Assembly: GCF_004346195.1 (NCBI RefSeq)
Contig: NZ_SMAK01000005.1
Location: forward strand, 62,001 to 126,000
Source: Tepidamorphus gemmatus
GTDB lineage: Bacteria; Pseudomonadota; Alphaproteobacteria; Rhizobiales; Tepidamorphaceae
Direction of reading: 5' to 3'
DNA length: 64,000 nt
Shown here: positions 17,925 through 28,718 of the stretch, piece after piece
Position numbering within the stretch: position 1 is the first letter of the stretch
Layout: the number at the start of each line of letters is the position of its first letter
Made by a program: the position numbers and the translations under genes
Notes under the pieces: generated by a model
Database searches by the model: none
Seen by the model: the letters and a program-made list of their open reading frames with translations, nothing else
What the model was told of the DNA's origin: nothing

Positions 17925-19283
17925 TCAGACGTCGGCTTCATGCCGTGCAGCCCGTGCGGCGCCGCCATTGTGCTTCGCCGAGCTGCGGCCATTGCCGCGA
18001 CCCGTGGCGCGGTGCGCGCCACCGGACGACGCCGCCGGCCGGCGCGCGAACCGGCCGGAATGCGTTCGGATGAAGTCGGAAATCCGCGGCGCGATCTCGG
18101 CGCGGAACCGCGAACCGTTGAAGACGCCGTAGTGTCCGACCTTCGGCTGCTCGTAGTGGACGCGCATGTCGTCGGGCAGGTTCGAGCACAGCCGGTGTGC
18201 GGCCTTCGTCTGACCGATACCGGAAATGTCGTCGTTCTCGCCTTCCACCGTCATCAGCGCGACATTGCGGATGGCGGACGGATCGACCGGGTTGCCGCGG
18301 TGCATCATCTCACCCTTGGGCAGGGCATGGCGGATGAACACCTGATCGACCGTCTGAAGGTAGAACTCCGCGGTTAGATCCATCACGGCCAGATATTCGT
18401 CGTAGAACTCGCGGTGCTTTTCCGCCGAATCGCCGTCTCCCTTGACTAGATGCGTGAACAGGTCGCGGTGGGCCGCCATGTGCCGGTCGAGGTTCATGCT
18501 CATGAACCCGGTGAGCTGCAGAAAGCCCGGATAGACCTCGCGCATCATCCCCGGGTGGGGGAACGGTACCTTCATGATGACGTTGCGGCGGAACCAGTCG
18601 ATGTCGCGTTCCTGCGCCAGGCGGTTGACGGCGGTCGGATTGACGCGCGTGTCGATCGGACCGCCCATCAGCGTCATGGTGATCGGCACATAGGGGTCGT
18701 TGCGCGCCTCCATCAGCGAAACGGCAGCCAGCACCGGTACCGAGGGCTGGCACACCGCCATGACATGGGTGTCGCCGCCCAGGAAATGCAGGATGTTCTG
18801 CATGTAGTCGATGTAGTCGTCGAGATCGAAGGTGCCCTGGTTGATCGGCACCATGCGCGCATCGACCCAATCGGTGATGTAGACATCGTGATTGGGCAGC
18901 ATCGCCTCGACGGTGCCGCGCAGCAGGGTCGCGTAATGGCCAGACATCGGCGCGACGATCAGCAGCTTCGGCCCCGCGTCCATGCGGGCGGGGACCGATT
19001 TGGCGAAGCGGAGGAGACGACAGAAGGTCCGCTCCCAGACCACTTCCTCGCGTACCGGCACCCGTACCGCGCCGACGAGCGTCGAGTCGATGCCGAATTC
19101 AGGCTTTCCGTAGCGCCGCGTCACGCGCTCGAACATCTCCATCATCGCCGCCGCGCCGCGTCCGATCGACGTATGGGTCATCGGATTGAGCGGGTTGCGA
19201 TAATAGAGACGGGTCACGTCTGCGGCCGCACGCACCGGGCTGAGGGCAGCGTGCGTCAATTCGTACCACTGATAAAACGACAT
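17925..19283 (-). CDS. phaZ: Intracellular polyhydroxyalkanoate depolymerase
   Basis: This 452-residue intracellular PHA depolymerase mobilises stored polyhydroxybutyrate granules. It is an alpha/beta-hydrolase with Cys as nucleophile: VCQPSVPVLAAV near residue 165. The expected Asp and His are in EGENDDISGIGQT and KVGHYGVFNGSRF near residues 355 and 390. MSFYQWYELTHAAL is the usual N-terminus, so ATG 19283 was chosen over the ATG 14 codons upstream; GGAGGA lies about 11 nt before it. An extra basic, low-complexity C-terminal tail of about 40 residues follows the catalytic domain. No granule-associated neighbour genes are nearby. Confidence 0.92.
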   Translation of the reverse strand: MSFYQWYELTHAALSPVRAAADVTRLYYRNPLNPMTHTSIGRGAAAMMEMFERVTRRYGKPEFGIDSTLVGAVRVPVREEVVWERTFCRLLRFAKSVPARMDAGPKLLIVAPMSGHYATLLRGTVEAMLPNHDVYITDWVDARMVPINQGTFDLDDYIDYMQNILHFLGGDTHVMAVCQPSVPVLAAVSLMEARNDPYVPITMTLMGGPIDTRVNPTAVNRLAQERDIDWFRRNVIMKVPFPHPGMMREVYPGFLQLTGFMSMNLDRHMAAHRDLFTHLVKGDGDSAEKHREFYDEYLAVMDLTAEFYLQTVDQVFIRHALPKGEMMHRGNPVDPSAIRNVALMTVEGENDDISGIGQTKAAHRLCSNLPDDMRVHYEQPKVGHYGVFNGSRFRAEIAPRISDFIRTHSGRFARRPAASSGGAHRATGRGNGRSSAKHNGGAARAARHEADV

Positions 19284-19548
19284 GGCGGTTCGGATCCTCC
19301 GTCTCCAGATCCGCATTTCCCCCAAGCACCGCCGGCATCTTTTCTAGGCCGCCAACTTGTGTGCAGTGCGGCAAGCTAGGCGTTGGCGCCACAGATGGCA
19401 AGTATCGACTCCGCAGTGCAAACCGTTCGTTAACGCTGACGGCGCCTTTGCGGCCGGACGTCCTGAGGCCGGGAGCATGCATCCGACGTCGCGTAGCGGC
19501 CGGCGCCGCCGATAGAGCGTGCCCGTCGGATCGCGCTGCCCTGTCGGC

Positions 19549-20388
19549 CTATTCTCCGAGCTGCAGCAACGAGCCGGCCCGTCGCGCCGACTCGAAGAAT
19601 CTGAGGAAGGCCACGAGGCCAAGGCTGAAGTAGATCGCGTTCAGCCCTAGCGCGACGGCCATCAGGTCGGCGCGGAACACGCCGTCGATCACCACCGCCC
19701 GCATTCCCTCGAATACATAGGTTGGCGCCAGCGACAGCGCAATCCACTGCAGCCACACCGGCAACACCTCGACCGGATAGTAGACGCAGGTAAGCGGCAG
19801 CAGCAGGAACGTCACCGACCAGGCAAGCCCTTCCGCCCCAAGCCCGAATCGCAGCACCATGCCGGAGACTGCAAGACCGATCGCCCAGCTGGTCAGGAAC
19901 AGGTTGACGAAGAACGCCACCAGCGCCAGCCCGAGCCCCCACAGGTTGAAGCCGAAGAAGGCGATCGCCATCAGCGTCACCGGAACCAGCCCGACCGCAA
20001 GCCGCACCAGGCTCATCGCCATCAGCGCGGCCGCGAACTCCATCGGTCTGAGCGGCGTCATCATCAGGTGGCCCATGTTGCGGGCCCACATCTCCTCCAT
20101 GAAGGAAATCGAGAAGCCGAGCTGGCCGCGGAACAGGATGTCCCACAGCAGCACCGAACCGATGAACACCCCGCCCATCTCGGCGAAGATTCCGGACGTC
20201 TCCGACAGGTAGAGCTGCAGGAAGCCCCACATCAGCATCTGCACCGTCGGCCAGTAGATCAGTTCCACGATGCGCGGCCAGGACCCCCTCAGCAGGTAGA
20301 GGTAGCGCAGCAGCATCGCCCAGCTGCGCGCCGGCGACACGGAGCGGTAGAGGGGAGGTGCGAAGTCGCGCGGCGTGCCCCGGCTCAT
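19549..20388 (-). CDS. ABC-2 type transporter permease
   Basis: This is a 279-residue inner-membrane exporter subunit with six predicted hydrophobic helices and the ABC-2 family pattern (LTCVYYPVEVLPVWLQW near residue 195, then an amphipathic helix and the last span). The ATG at 20388 overlaps the stop of its ATPase gene as ATGA. It forms an export complex with that ATPase. The substrate is unknown; nodulation, antibiotic and polymer exporters share this fold. Confidence 0.85.
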   Translation of the reverse strand: MSRGTPRDFAPPLYRSVSPARSWAMLLRYLYLLRGSWPRIVELIYWPTVQMLMWGFLQLYLSETSGIFAEMGGVFIGSVLLWDILFRGQLGFSISFMEEMWARNMGHLMMTPLRPMEFAAALMAMSLVRLAVGLVPVTLMAIAFFGFNLWGLGLALVAFFVNLFLTSWAIGLAVSGMVLRFGLGAEGLAWSVTFLLLPLTCVYYPVEVLPVWLQWIALSLAPTYVFEGMRAVVIDGVFRADLMAVALGLNAIYFSLGLVAFLRFFESARRAGSLLQLGE

Positions 20389-21203
20389 GGTGGACCTGCT
20401 CGGACGAGGCTGGCGGCGCGCCCGGTGCCGCGCGCGACGTCGAGGAACACGTCCTCGAGATTGGTGCGGCCGTAGCGGGCGATGAGGTCTTCCGGTGCCC
20501 CGTCGTCGACGATCACGCCGGCCTTCATCATCAGCACGCGGTCGCACATCCGCTCGACCTCCGGCATGTTGTGCGAGGCAAGCAGGATGGTCGCGTCGCG
20601 GCTGTGCCGGTAGTCCTCGATGTGGCTGCGCACCCAGTCGGCCGTGTCGGGATCGAGGGACGCGGTCGGCTCGTCGAGCAGCAGCACCTCCGGCATGTTG
20701 ATCAGCGCCTTGGCGAGACTGACACGGGTCTTCTGACCGGCCGAGAGCTTGCCGCAGGGCCGGTCGAGCAGATGGATGAGATCGAGCGCTCCGGCGATGT
20801 CGGCGACCCGCTCGGCCACCCGGTCAAGCCCGTAGAGCCGGGCGAACACGGTTAGATTCTGCCGCACCGTCAGCCGCATCGGCATGTCGACATAAGGGCT
20901 TTCGAAGTTGATCCGGTGCAGCACCCGGTGGCGATCGCGCAGCATGTCGACGCCGAGCACCTCGATGCTGCCTCCGCTCGGCAGCACCAGCCCCATCAGC
21001 ATGGCGATGGTCGTCGTCTTGCCCGCGCCGTTGCCACCGAGGAGGCCGGTCACCGACCCGCGCCGGATGCTGAAGCTGACGTCATTCACGGCGGTAACCG
21101 CTCCGTAGCGCTTGGTCAGGCCACGCACCTTGACCGCGATGTGGTGCGCGCTGTCGGCTGCGGCGGGGCCGGACCCGGCGTGATCTGTCAGCGGAACATC
21201 CAT
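20385..21203 (-). CDS. ABC transporter ATP-binding protein (ABC-2 partner)
   Basis: This 272-residue ATPase has Walker A GGNGAGKTT (near residue 57), signature LSAGQKTRVSLAKAL, Walker B EVLLLDEPTASLDP and the H-loop ASHNMPEVERMCD. It energises the adjacent permease. It is divergent from the RegB-like kinase gene across about 120 bp that contains a good -10 hexamer TATAAT at 21270-21275 for the rightward direction, without a matching -35. Confidence 0.9.
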   Translation of the reverse strand: MDVPLTDHAGSGPAAADSAHHIAVKVRGLTKRYGAVTAVNDVSFSIRRGSVTGLLGGNGAGKTTTIAMLMGLVLPSGGSIEVLGVDMLRDRHRVLHRINFESPYVDMPMRLTVRQNLTVFARLYGLDRVAERVADIAGALDLIHLLDRPCGKLSAGQKTRVSLAKALINMPEVLLLDEPTASLDPDTADWVRSHIEDYRHSRDATILLASHNMPEVERMCDRVLMMKAGVIVDDGAPEDLIARYGRTNLEDVFLDVARGTGRAASLVRAGPP

Positions 21204-21326
21204 GACCCTGGCTCCGGGGGCGAACGCTGCGTCGACGTGGCGGTCGCCGCCGCCCCGGACACCGGCCTATATAATGGTCGGCGCGGTGCATGCCGAGTCG
21301 GAGCGCCGCCCGCACCGGACGCCGCA

Positions 21327-22661
<1,335 letters not shown>

Positions 22662-23098
22662 TGATCACCTCAACCGCCCAGAGATCGCCCTGCACCGACG
22701 GTCTTGCCAGTCCCGACCCGGCGTGTTGACTTCGGGGATTGCCGCCATGACGAGGCCGGATGCGGTGGCATGCGTCGGGATCCGCTTCATGCCGCAGCCC
22801 CGTACGCAACCATGCGAGGATGGTATCCGCCCCGTGCCGGGCGCCAGCATCTGACGCTTTGACCGGCCACCAGCGTCAGCTGGAAGTTGGCGGGCCCTTC
22901 CCAATCCGCGCTGCAGCCATGCGCAGACCCCGGCGACCGCTCGCGGCGAGCATGGCCGTCTTGACTGCCGGCCGGCAGAGGTGATCGCCAGACACGTCCC
23001 GACCATCGGGGGCGACCATCCCAGACGGTCATCCGGGGCAGCCGTTCCGCAAGCCATCCCTCCGCCGACTTGACTCCGTTCCTGGATCGCGCTTTCTA
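22662..23098. other. Noncoding gap, nothing recognised
   Basis: About 440 bp separate the redox kinase gene from the SOS operon. Open frames here have no recognisable protein features, and I see no repeat family copy, RNA gene or clear terminator. A response regulator gene, expected after a RegB-type kinase, is absent. Confidence 0.6.
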
Positions 23099-23113
23099 GA
23101 ACAAAACAGGAAC
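23099..23113 (+). promoter_or_regulatory. LexA (SOS) box
   Basis: GAAC-AAAACAG-GAAC is an exact match to the alphaproteobacterial LexA direct repeat GAAC-N7-GAAC. It ends at the base before the imuA start codon, so LexA bound here would cover the promoter or start region. It predicts DNA-damage induction of the whole imuA-imuB-dnaE2 operon. Confidence 0.88.
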
Positions 23114-23911
23114 ATGATGGCTGCTGCGATGCAGGAGATCCTTCTTGCCCTGCGCCGGGAACTCGCGGCGCTTCAGCCCGCGACGGCGTCCACGGCACCC
23201 CGGTTCGGCCTCGGCCTGCCGGCGGTCGACGCGCATCTGGGCGGCGGGCTCGCGCGCGGCGGACTGCACGAGATCCTCGCCGCCGCGCTCGCTGACACGG
23301 CGGCGGCGGCAGGCTTCGCCGCCGCGCTCGCCCTGCGCGCCCTGCCGGCCGGACGCCGCGTCGTCTGGGTGCGCCAGTTGCATGGGGAAACCGAAACCGG
23401 CGCCCTCTATCCACCGGGACTGGCCGGACTCGGTTTCGACCCGGACAGCCTGATCCTGGTGCGCGCGCGCGACGGCCTCGGCACGCTGCGCGCGGGCATC
23501 GAGGCGGTGCGCTGCCCGGCACTGGGGGCCGTGGTCATCGAGCCGTGGGGCTCGCCGAAGGCGCTCGATTTTTCCGCCAGCCGCCGGCTGTCGCTCGCTG
23601 CCGCGCGCTCCGGCGTGACCACCCTGCTGCTGCGCACCGGAGCGGAGCTCCGCCCCAACGCGGCCCAGACCCGCTGGCGGGTGAGGGCCGGCGTCTCGCA
23701 GCCGCTGGCCGCCGGGGCGCCGGGGCATCCTGCCTTCGAGATCGTGCTGTTGCGCCACCGCGCCGGTGTGGCCGGCCTCGGCTGGCGCCTGGAGTGGGAT
23801 CATGAGCACCGCGTCTTCCGCGAAGCCTCGCCGCTATCTGGCGCTGTGGCTGCCCTTCCTGCCGGCCGACCGGATCGGCCGCAGGATCGCTCCTTCGCCC
23901 TCGCGGGATGA
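23114..23911 (+). CDS. imuA: ImuA, SOS mutasome accessory protein
   Basis: This is a 265-residue RecA/SulA-like protein of the ImuA family: ARGGLHEILA near residue 50, then a RecA-like core that lacks a classical Walker A, and a C-terminal tail. It works with ImuB and DnaE2 in error-prone bypass of DNA damage. Several ATGs cluster at the start (23114, 23117, 23129); the first abuts the LexA box. Its 3' end overlaps imuB by 110 bp in another frame, longer than usual. Confidence 0.87.
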   Translation: MMAAAMQEILLALRRELAALQPATASTAPRFGLGLPAVDAHLGGGLARGGLHEILAAALADTAAAAGFAAALALRALPAGRRVVWVRQLHGETETGALYPPGLAGLGFDPDSLILVRARDGLGTLRAGIEAVRCPALGAVVIEPWGSPKALDFSASRRLSLAAARSGVTTLLLRTGAELRPNAAQTRWRVRAGVSQPLAAGAPGHPAFEIVLLRHRAGVAGLGWRLEWDHEHRVFREASPLSGAVAALPAGRPDRPQDRSFALAG

Positions 23912-25376
23912 GGCGCCGGTCGTCTTCACCGAACCGGTGAAGGGCGCGCTGCGGCTCGCCGCCGTCAACCGCAGGGCGCAGGCCCTCGGCCTCGCCCCTG
24001 GCCTGACGCTGGCGGATGCGCGCGCCCGCATCCCTGCCCTGCGGGCGCTCGACATGGATCGGGAGGCCGATGCCGCCCTCCTCGCCCGCATCGCCGATCT
24101 GTGCGACCGCTATACCCCGCTCACAGCCCTCGACGGCGCCGATGGCCTCGTGCTCGACATCACCGGCTGCGCCCACCTGTTCGGCGGCGAGGCGGGTCTG
24201 CGCGAGGATCTCCTGCGCCGTCTCCAGCGCGCCGGCATCGAGGCGCGCGCGAGCATCGCCGGCACCCCCGATGCCGCCCGCGCGCTCGCCCGCTTCGGTG
24301 GCCCCGGTATCGTTCCACGGGATGACGACAGTGACACCGTCCGGCCGCTGCCCGTCGCTGCCCTCACCGGCGAACCGGAAACCCAGCGCGCCCTCTTGCG
24401 CGCGGGGCTGAGGACGGTGGGTGACGTGGCCGACCGCCCGCGCGTTGCACTCGCCGCCCGCTTCGGCACCGACCTGGTCGCCCGGCTCGCCCGCACCCTC
24501 GGTGAGGAGGACATCCGCATCACCCCGCGCCGGCCGCTGCCGGCCTGCATGGTCGAGCGGCGCTTCGCCGAGCCGCTGGCCCTGATCGAGGACGCGCTCG
24601 CCGCACTGGCAGGTCTCGCCACCCAGGCGGCCGGGTTGCTGGAGCGGCGCGGCGAGGGCGGGCGGCGGTTCGAGGCGACCTTCTTCCACGTCGACGGCAA
24701 GCTCACCCGCCTGGCGGTGGCGACCGGCTCGCCACTGCGCGATCCCGGAACGCTCATGCGGCTTTTCCGCGAACGGCTGGAGGCTCTCGGCGACCGGATC
24801 GATCCGGGCTTCGGCTTCGATCTCGTCCGGCTCTCGGTCGTTGCCGTCGAGCCCTTCGCCGTCGTCCAGCCCGATCTCGACGGGCGGGCATTCGAGGAGG
24901 AGGAAGTCTCGGCCCTGATCGACCGGCTCGGTGCCCGTTTCGGCGCCGACGCGATATTGCGCTTCGCCGCCATCGACAGCCACATCCCTGAACGCGCCGC
25001 CCGGGCGGTTCCGGCCATCGCGGCGCCGGCTGCGGAAACCCGCCCGGACGGGCCGGGCTGGTGCCGGGCCGCAACCGGCGCGCCGCCGCGCCCCATCCAT
25101 CTGTTCGACCCGCCGCACCCGGTCGAGACGCTGGCCGAAGTGCCCGACGGCCCGCCGGTGCGGTTCCGCTGGCGGCGCGTCGAGCACCGGGTCGCCTTCG
25201 CCGAGGGGCCGGAGCGCATCGCCCCGGAATGGTGGCGCCAGAGCGACGACAGCCTGACCCGCGACTATTACCGCGTCGAGGACGAGACCGGCCGCCGGTT
25301 CTGGCTGTTCCGCGAAGGGCTCTACGGTCGCGACACCGGACCGCCGCGCTGGTTTCTGCACGGGCTGTTCCCATGA
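23802..25376 (+). CDS. imuB: ImuB, Y-family-like polymerase subunit
   Basis: This is a 524-residue Y-family polymerase relative (MSTASSAKPRRYLALWLPFLP at the start). ImuB proteins lack the catalytic acidic residues and act as a scaffold binding the beta clamp, ImuA and DnaE2. Thumb and little-finger-like regions follow to about residue 360. The ATG at 23802 has GGAG about 8 nt upstream and starts inside imuA; an ATG at 23766 is less likely. The stop overlaps the dnaE2 start as ATGA. Confidence 0.87.
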   Translation: MSTASSAKPRRYLALWLPFLPADRIGRRIAPSPSRDEAPVVFTEPVKGALRLAAVNRRAQALGLAPGLTLADARARIPALRALDMDREADAALLARIADLCDRYTPLTALDGADGLVLDITGCAHLFGGEAGLREDLLRRLQRAGIEARASIAGTPDAARALARFGGPGIVPRDDDSDTVRPLPVAALTGEPETQRALLRAGLRTVGDVADRPRVALAARFGTDLVARLARTLGEEDIRITPRRPLPACMVERRFAEPLALIEDALAALAGLATQAAGLLERRGEGGRRFEATFFHVDGKLTRLAVATGSPLRDPGTLMRLFRERLEALGDRIDPGFGFDLVRLSVVAVEPFAVVQPDLDGRAFEEEEVSALIDRLGARFGADAILRFAAIDSHIPERAARAVPAIAAPAAETRPDGPGWCRAATGAPPRPIHLFDPPHPVETLAEVPDGPPVRFRWRRVEHRVAFAEGPERIAPEWWRQSDDSLTRDYYRVEDETGRRFWLFREGLYGRDTGPPRWFLHGLFP

Positions 25377-28300
25377 CCCACCGCTACGCGGAACTCGCCG
25401 TCACCACCAACTTCTCCTTCCTGCGCGGCGCCTCCCGCCCGGCCGAGCTGGTCACGCAGGCACTGGCACTGGGACATGTCGGCATCGGCATCGCCGACCG
25501 CAACACCGTGGCCGGCGTGGTGCGCGCCCACGCCGCCCTTGAGGAGATCCGCGACACCGTGCGCAAGCAGTCCGGCGACCGGGACGACCTGCCCTTCCGG
25601 CTGATCGTCGGAGCGCGGCTCGCCTTCTGCGACGGCATACCGGACATCCTCGCCTATCCCGAGACCCGCGCGGGCTGGGGACGCCTGTGCCGGCTGCTGA
25701 CGGCCGGCAAGCTCAGGGCGGAGAAGGGCGACTGCCTGTTGAAGCTCGACGATCTGCTGGCAAGGGCCGGCGACCTCCTGCTCATCGTGATGCCGGACCG
25801 GCGGACGGACGGACTGCGGGATCTGCTGGGAAGGCTCGGCGAGGCCGCCCCCGGCGCGGTGCGCCTTGCCGCCAGCCTGCACCACCGCGGCGACGACCGC
25901 CGCCGGCTGGCGGAACTGAAGCGGCTCGCGCAACACGCCGGTACGCCGCTTCTCGCCGTCAACGACGTGCTCTACCACCATCCCGACCGACGGCCGCTGC
26001 AGGACGTGGTGACCTGCATCCGCGAGGGAGTGCGGATCGAGGCTGCCGGCCGCCTCTTGGAGATGAACGCCGAGCGCCACCTGAAGCCGCCGGCCGAAAT
26101 GGCGCGGCTGTTCCGCGACGCGCCGGAGGCGATCGCCGAGACGGTGAACTGCCTGGCGCGGATCGACTTCTCGCTGACCGAACTGAAATACGACTATCCC
26201 GACGAGCCAGTGCCGCCCGGCTGGACCGCGCAGGGCTGGCTCGAGGAACTGACCTGGCGGCGCGCCGGCCTGCGCTATCCCGCCGGCATCCCCGCGAAGG
26301 TCGAGCAGCTCCTGCGCGAGGAACTGGCGCTGATCGCCCGGCTCGACTACGCGCGCTATTTCCTGACCATCCACGACATCGTCCGCTACGCAGAGGACCA
26401 GGGCATCCTCTGCCAGGGCCGCGGCTCGGCGGCCAATTCCGCCGTCTGCTTCGTGCTCGGCATCACCTCCGTCGATCCGGCCGAGCACGAACTGCTGTTC
26501 GCCCGCTTCATCTCCGCCGAGCGCCGCGAGCCGCCGGACATCGACGTCGATTTCGAGCACGAACGGCGCGAGGAGGTGATCCAGCACATCTATCGGCGTT
26601 ACGGCCGGGCGCGCGCCGGCCTCGCCGCCACCGTCATCACCTACCGACCGAAGAGCGCCATCCGCGAGGTCGGCAAGGTGCTGGGCCTGACCGAGGACGT
26701 CACCGCCCGGCTCGCCGGCACGGTGTGGGGAAGCTGGGGCGGCGACGCGATCCGCGACTCGCAGATCCGCGAGGCGGGCCTTGATCCGGCCAATCCGCTG
26801 ATCCGCCGGGCGATCAATCTCGCCACCGCGCTGCTCGGCTTCCCACGCCATCTCTCCCAGCATGTCGGCGGCTTCGTGCTCACCCGCGGCCGGCTCGACG
26901 AACTGGTGCCGATCGGCAATGCGGCGATGGCGGAGCGCACCTTCATCGAGTGGGACAAGGACGATATAGACACGCTCGGGCTGATGAAGGTCGATGTGCT
27001 CGGCCTCGGCATGCTGACCTGCATCCGCAAGGCCTTCGAGCTGATCGCGGCGAATGGCGGCCCGAAGCTCGATCTCGCCGGCGTGCCCCGGGAGGATCCG
27101 GCCGTCTACGACATGCTGTGCGAGGGCGATTCCATCGGCGTCTTCCAGGTGGAGAGCCGGGCGCAGATCAACATGCTGCCCAGGTTGAAACCGAGACGGT
27201 TCTACGATCTCGTCATCCAGGTCGCCATCGTCCGCCCCGGACCGATCCAGGGCGACATGGTGCATCCCTACCTGCGCCGCCGCAACGGTCTCGAGAAGGT
27301 CGAGTATCCCTCCCCCGCCCCGCCGCACGATCCGCACGAGCTGCGCAACGTGCTGCACCGGACGCTGGGCGTGCCGCTGTTCCAGGAACAGGCCATGAAG
27401 ATCGCGATGGTCGCCGCCGAGTTCAGCCCCGACGAGGCGAACGGGCTGCGCCGGGCGATGGCGACCTTCCGTCATACCGGCACCATCCACACCTTCGAGG
27501 CGAAGATGGTCGAGGGCATGGTCCGGCGCGGCTACACGCGCGCGTTCGCCGAACGCTGCTTCAACCAGATCAAGGGTTTCGGCGAGTACGGTTTCCCCGA
27601 ATCCCATGCCGCCGCCTTCGCCCGGCTGGTCTATGTCTCGGCCTGGCTAAAGTGTCACCACCCGGCCGCCTTCGCCTGCGCGCTGCTCAATTCCCAGCCG
27701 ATGGGCTTCTACGCGCCTGCCCAGATCGTGCGCGACGCGCGCGCGCACGGCGTCGAGGTCCGGCCGATCGACATCGCCGCCAGCGACTGGGACAACTCGC
27801 TCGAGCGGCGCCCGGACGGGACGCTGGCGCTGCGGCTCGGCCTGCGCCAGATCGACGGCTTCCACGAGGCCTGGGCGGACACCCTGGTCGCAAGGCGCGG
27901 CGCCGGCTACGAGAGCATCGAGATGCTGTGGCGGCGCACCGCCCTGCCGCACCGGGCCTTCAGACTGCTCGCCGACGCCGACGCCTTCCGCTCGCTCGGC
28001 CTCGACCGGCGCGCCGCGCTCTGGGCGGTCAGACGCCTGCCGGACGACAAGCCGCTGCCGCTGTTCGCGGCGACGCAGGCGCGCGAACTGGGCGCCGAGC
28101 CGGCGACGGACCTGCCTGCCATGCCGCTCGCCGAACATGTCGTCGCCGACTACCAGACGACGCGGCTGTCGCTGAAGGCGCATCCGATGGCCTTCCTGCG
28201 CGACCTGTTCCGCGGTGAGGGGGTGAAGACCTGCGCCGATCTTGCCGGCATGCGCGACGGCGCCCGGGCCAGCGTCGCCGGCGTCGTGCTGGTGCGCCAG

Positions 28301-28657
28301 CGGCCGGGCAAGGGCAACGCCATCTTCATGACGCTCGAGGACGAGACCGGCATCGCCAACCTGCTGATCTGGGCACGCCGCTTCGAGCGCTACCGCCGCC
28401 AGATCATGTCGGCGCGGCTGGCACTCGCCGACGGACAGCTGCAGAAGAGCCCGGAAGGCGTGGTGCATCTGATCGTCACCGCCCTGCACGACCGCAGCGA
28501 CGAATTGCAGCGCCTCTCCGACGCCCACTCCGCCCGCCTCGAGCTCTCCCGCGCCGACGAGATCCGGCGTCCGCTCTACCAGCGCCCCGACCACCCGCGT
28601 AACGCCGGCCACCCGCGCGAGGTGCGCATCATCCCGAAGTCGCGGGACTTCCACTGA
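25373..28657 (+). CDS. dnaE2: Error-prone DNA polymerase III alpha-like subunit DnaE2
   Basis: This 1,094-residue C-family DNA polymerase carries out mutagenic translesion synthesis. It starts with a PHP domain (TTNFSFLRGASRPAEL). The palm has the catalytic Asp pair in EPPDIDVDFEHERREEV near residue 390 and QGRGSAANSAVCF before it. Finger motifs (FQEQAMKIAMVAAEF, KGFGEYGFPESHAAAFA) and a C-terminal OB-fold (ASVAGVVLVRQRPGKGNAIF, near residue 965) follow. Length is normal for DnaE2. The start at 25373 is fixed by the ATGA overlap with imuB; the open frame upstream is shadow. Confidence 0.93.
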   Translation: MTHRYAELAVTTNFSFLRGASRPAELVTQALALGHVGIGIADRNTVAGVVRAHAALEEIRDTVRKQSGDRDDLPFRLIVGARLAFCDGIPDILAYPETRAGWGRLCRLLTAGKLRAEKGDCLLKLDDLLARAGDLLLIVMPDRRTDGLRDLLGRLGEAAPGAVRLAASLHHRGDDRRRLAELKRLAQHAGTPLLAVNDVLYHHPDRRPLQDVVTCIREGVRIEAAGRLLEMNAERHLKPPAEMARLFRDAPEAIAETVNCLARIDFSLTELKYDYPDEPVPPGWTAQGWLEELTWRRAGLRYPAGIPAKVEQLLREELALIARLDYARYFLTIHDIVRYAEDQGILCQGRGSAANSAVCFVLGITSVDPAEHELLFARFISAERREPPDIDVDFEHERREEVIQHIYRRYGRARAGLAATVITYRPKSAIREVGKVLGLTEDVTARLAGTVWGSWGGDAIRDSQIREAGLDPANPLIRRAINLATALLGFPRHLSQHVGGFVLTRGRLDELVPIGNAAMAERTFIEWDKDDIDTLGLMKVDVLGLGMLTCIRKAFELIAANGGPKLDLAGVPREDPAVYDMLCEGDSIGVFQVESRAQINMLPRLKPRRFYDLVIQVAIVRPGPIQGDMVHPYLRRRNGLEKVEYPSPAPPHDPHELRNVLHRTLGVPLFQEQAMKIAMVAAEFSPDEANGLRRAMATFRHTGTIHTFEAKMVEGMVRRGYTRAFAERCFNQIKGFGEYGFPESHAAAFARLVYVSAWLKCHHPAAFACALLNSQPMGFYAPAQIVRDARAHGVEVRPIDIAASDWDNSLERRPDGTLALRLGLRQIDGFHEAWADTLVARRGAGYESIEMLWRRTALPHRAFRLLADADAFRSLGLDRRAALWAVRRLPDDKPLPLFAATQARELGAEPATDLPAMPLAEHVVADYQTTRLSLKAHPMAFLRDLFRGEGVKTCADLAGMRDGARASVAGVVLVRQRPGKGNAIFMTLEDETGIANLLIWARRFERYRRQIMSARLALADGQLQKSPEGVVHLIVTALHDRSDELQRLSDAHSARLELSRADEIRRPLYQRPDHPRNAGHPREVRIIPKSRDFH

Positions 28658-28718
28658 CGCGACCCCGGACGCTCCCCCGGCCGACCGGACGAGCGGCCCT
28701 CAGGGCGCTCGCATCAGG

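Noticed and set aside
25322-27607. 761-codon leftward open frame inside dnaE2
   Set aside because: Antisense shadow of a strongly conserved polymerase gene.
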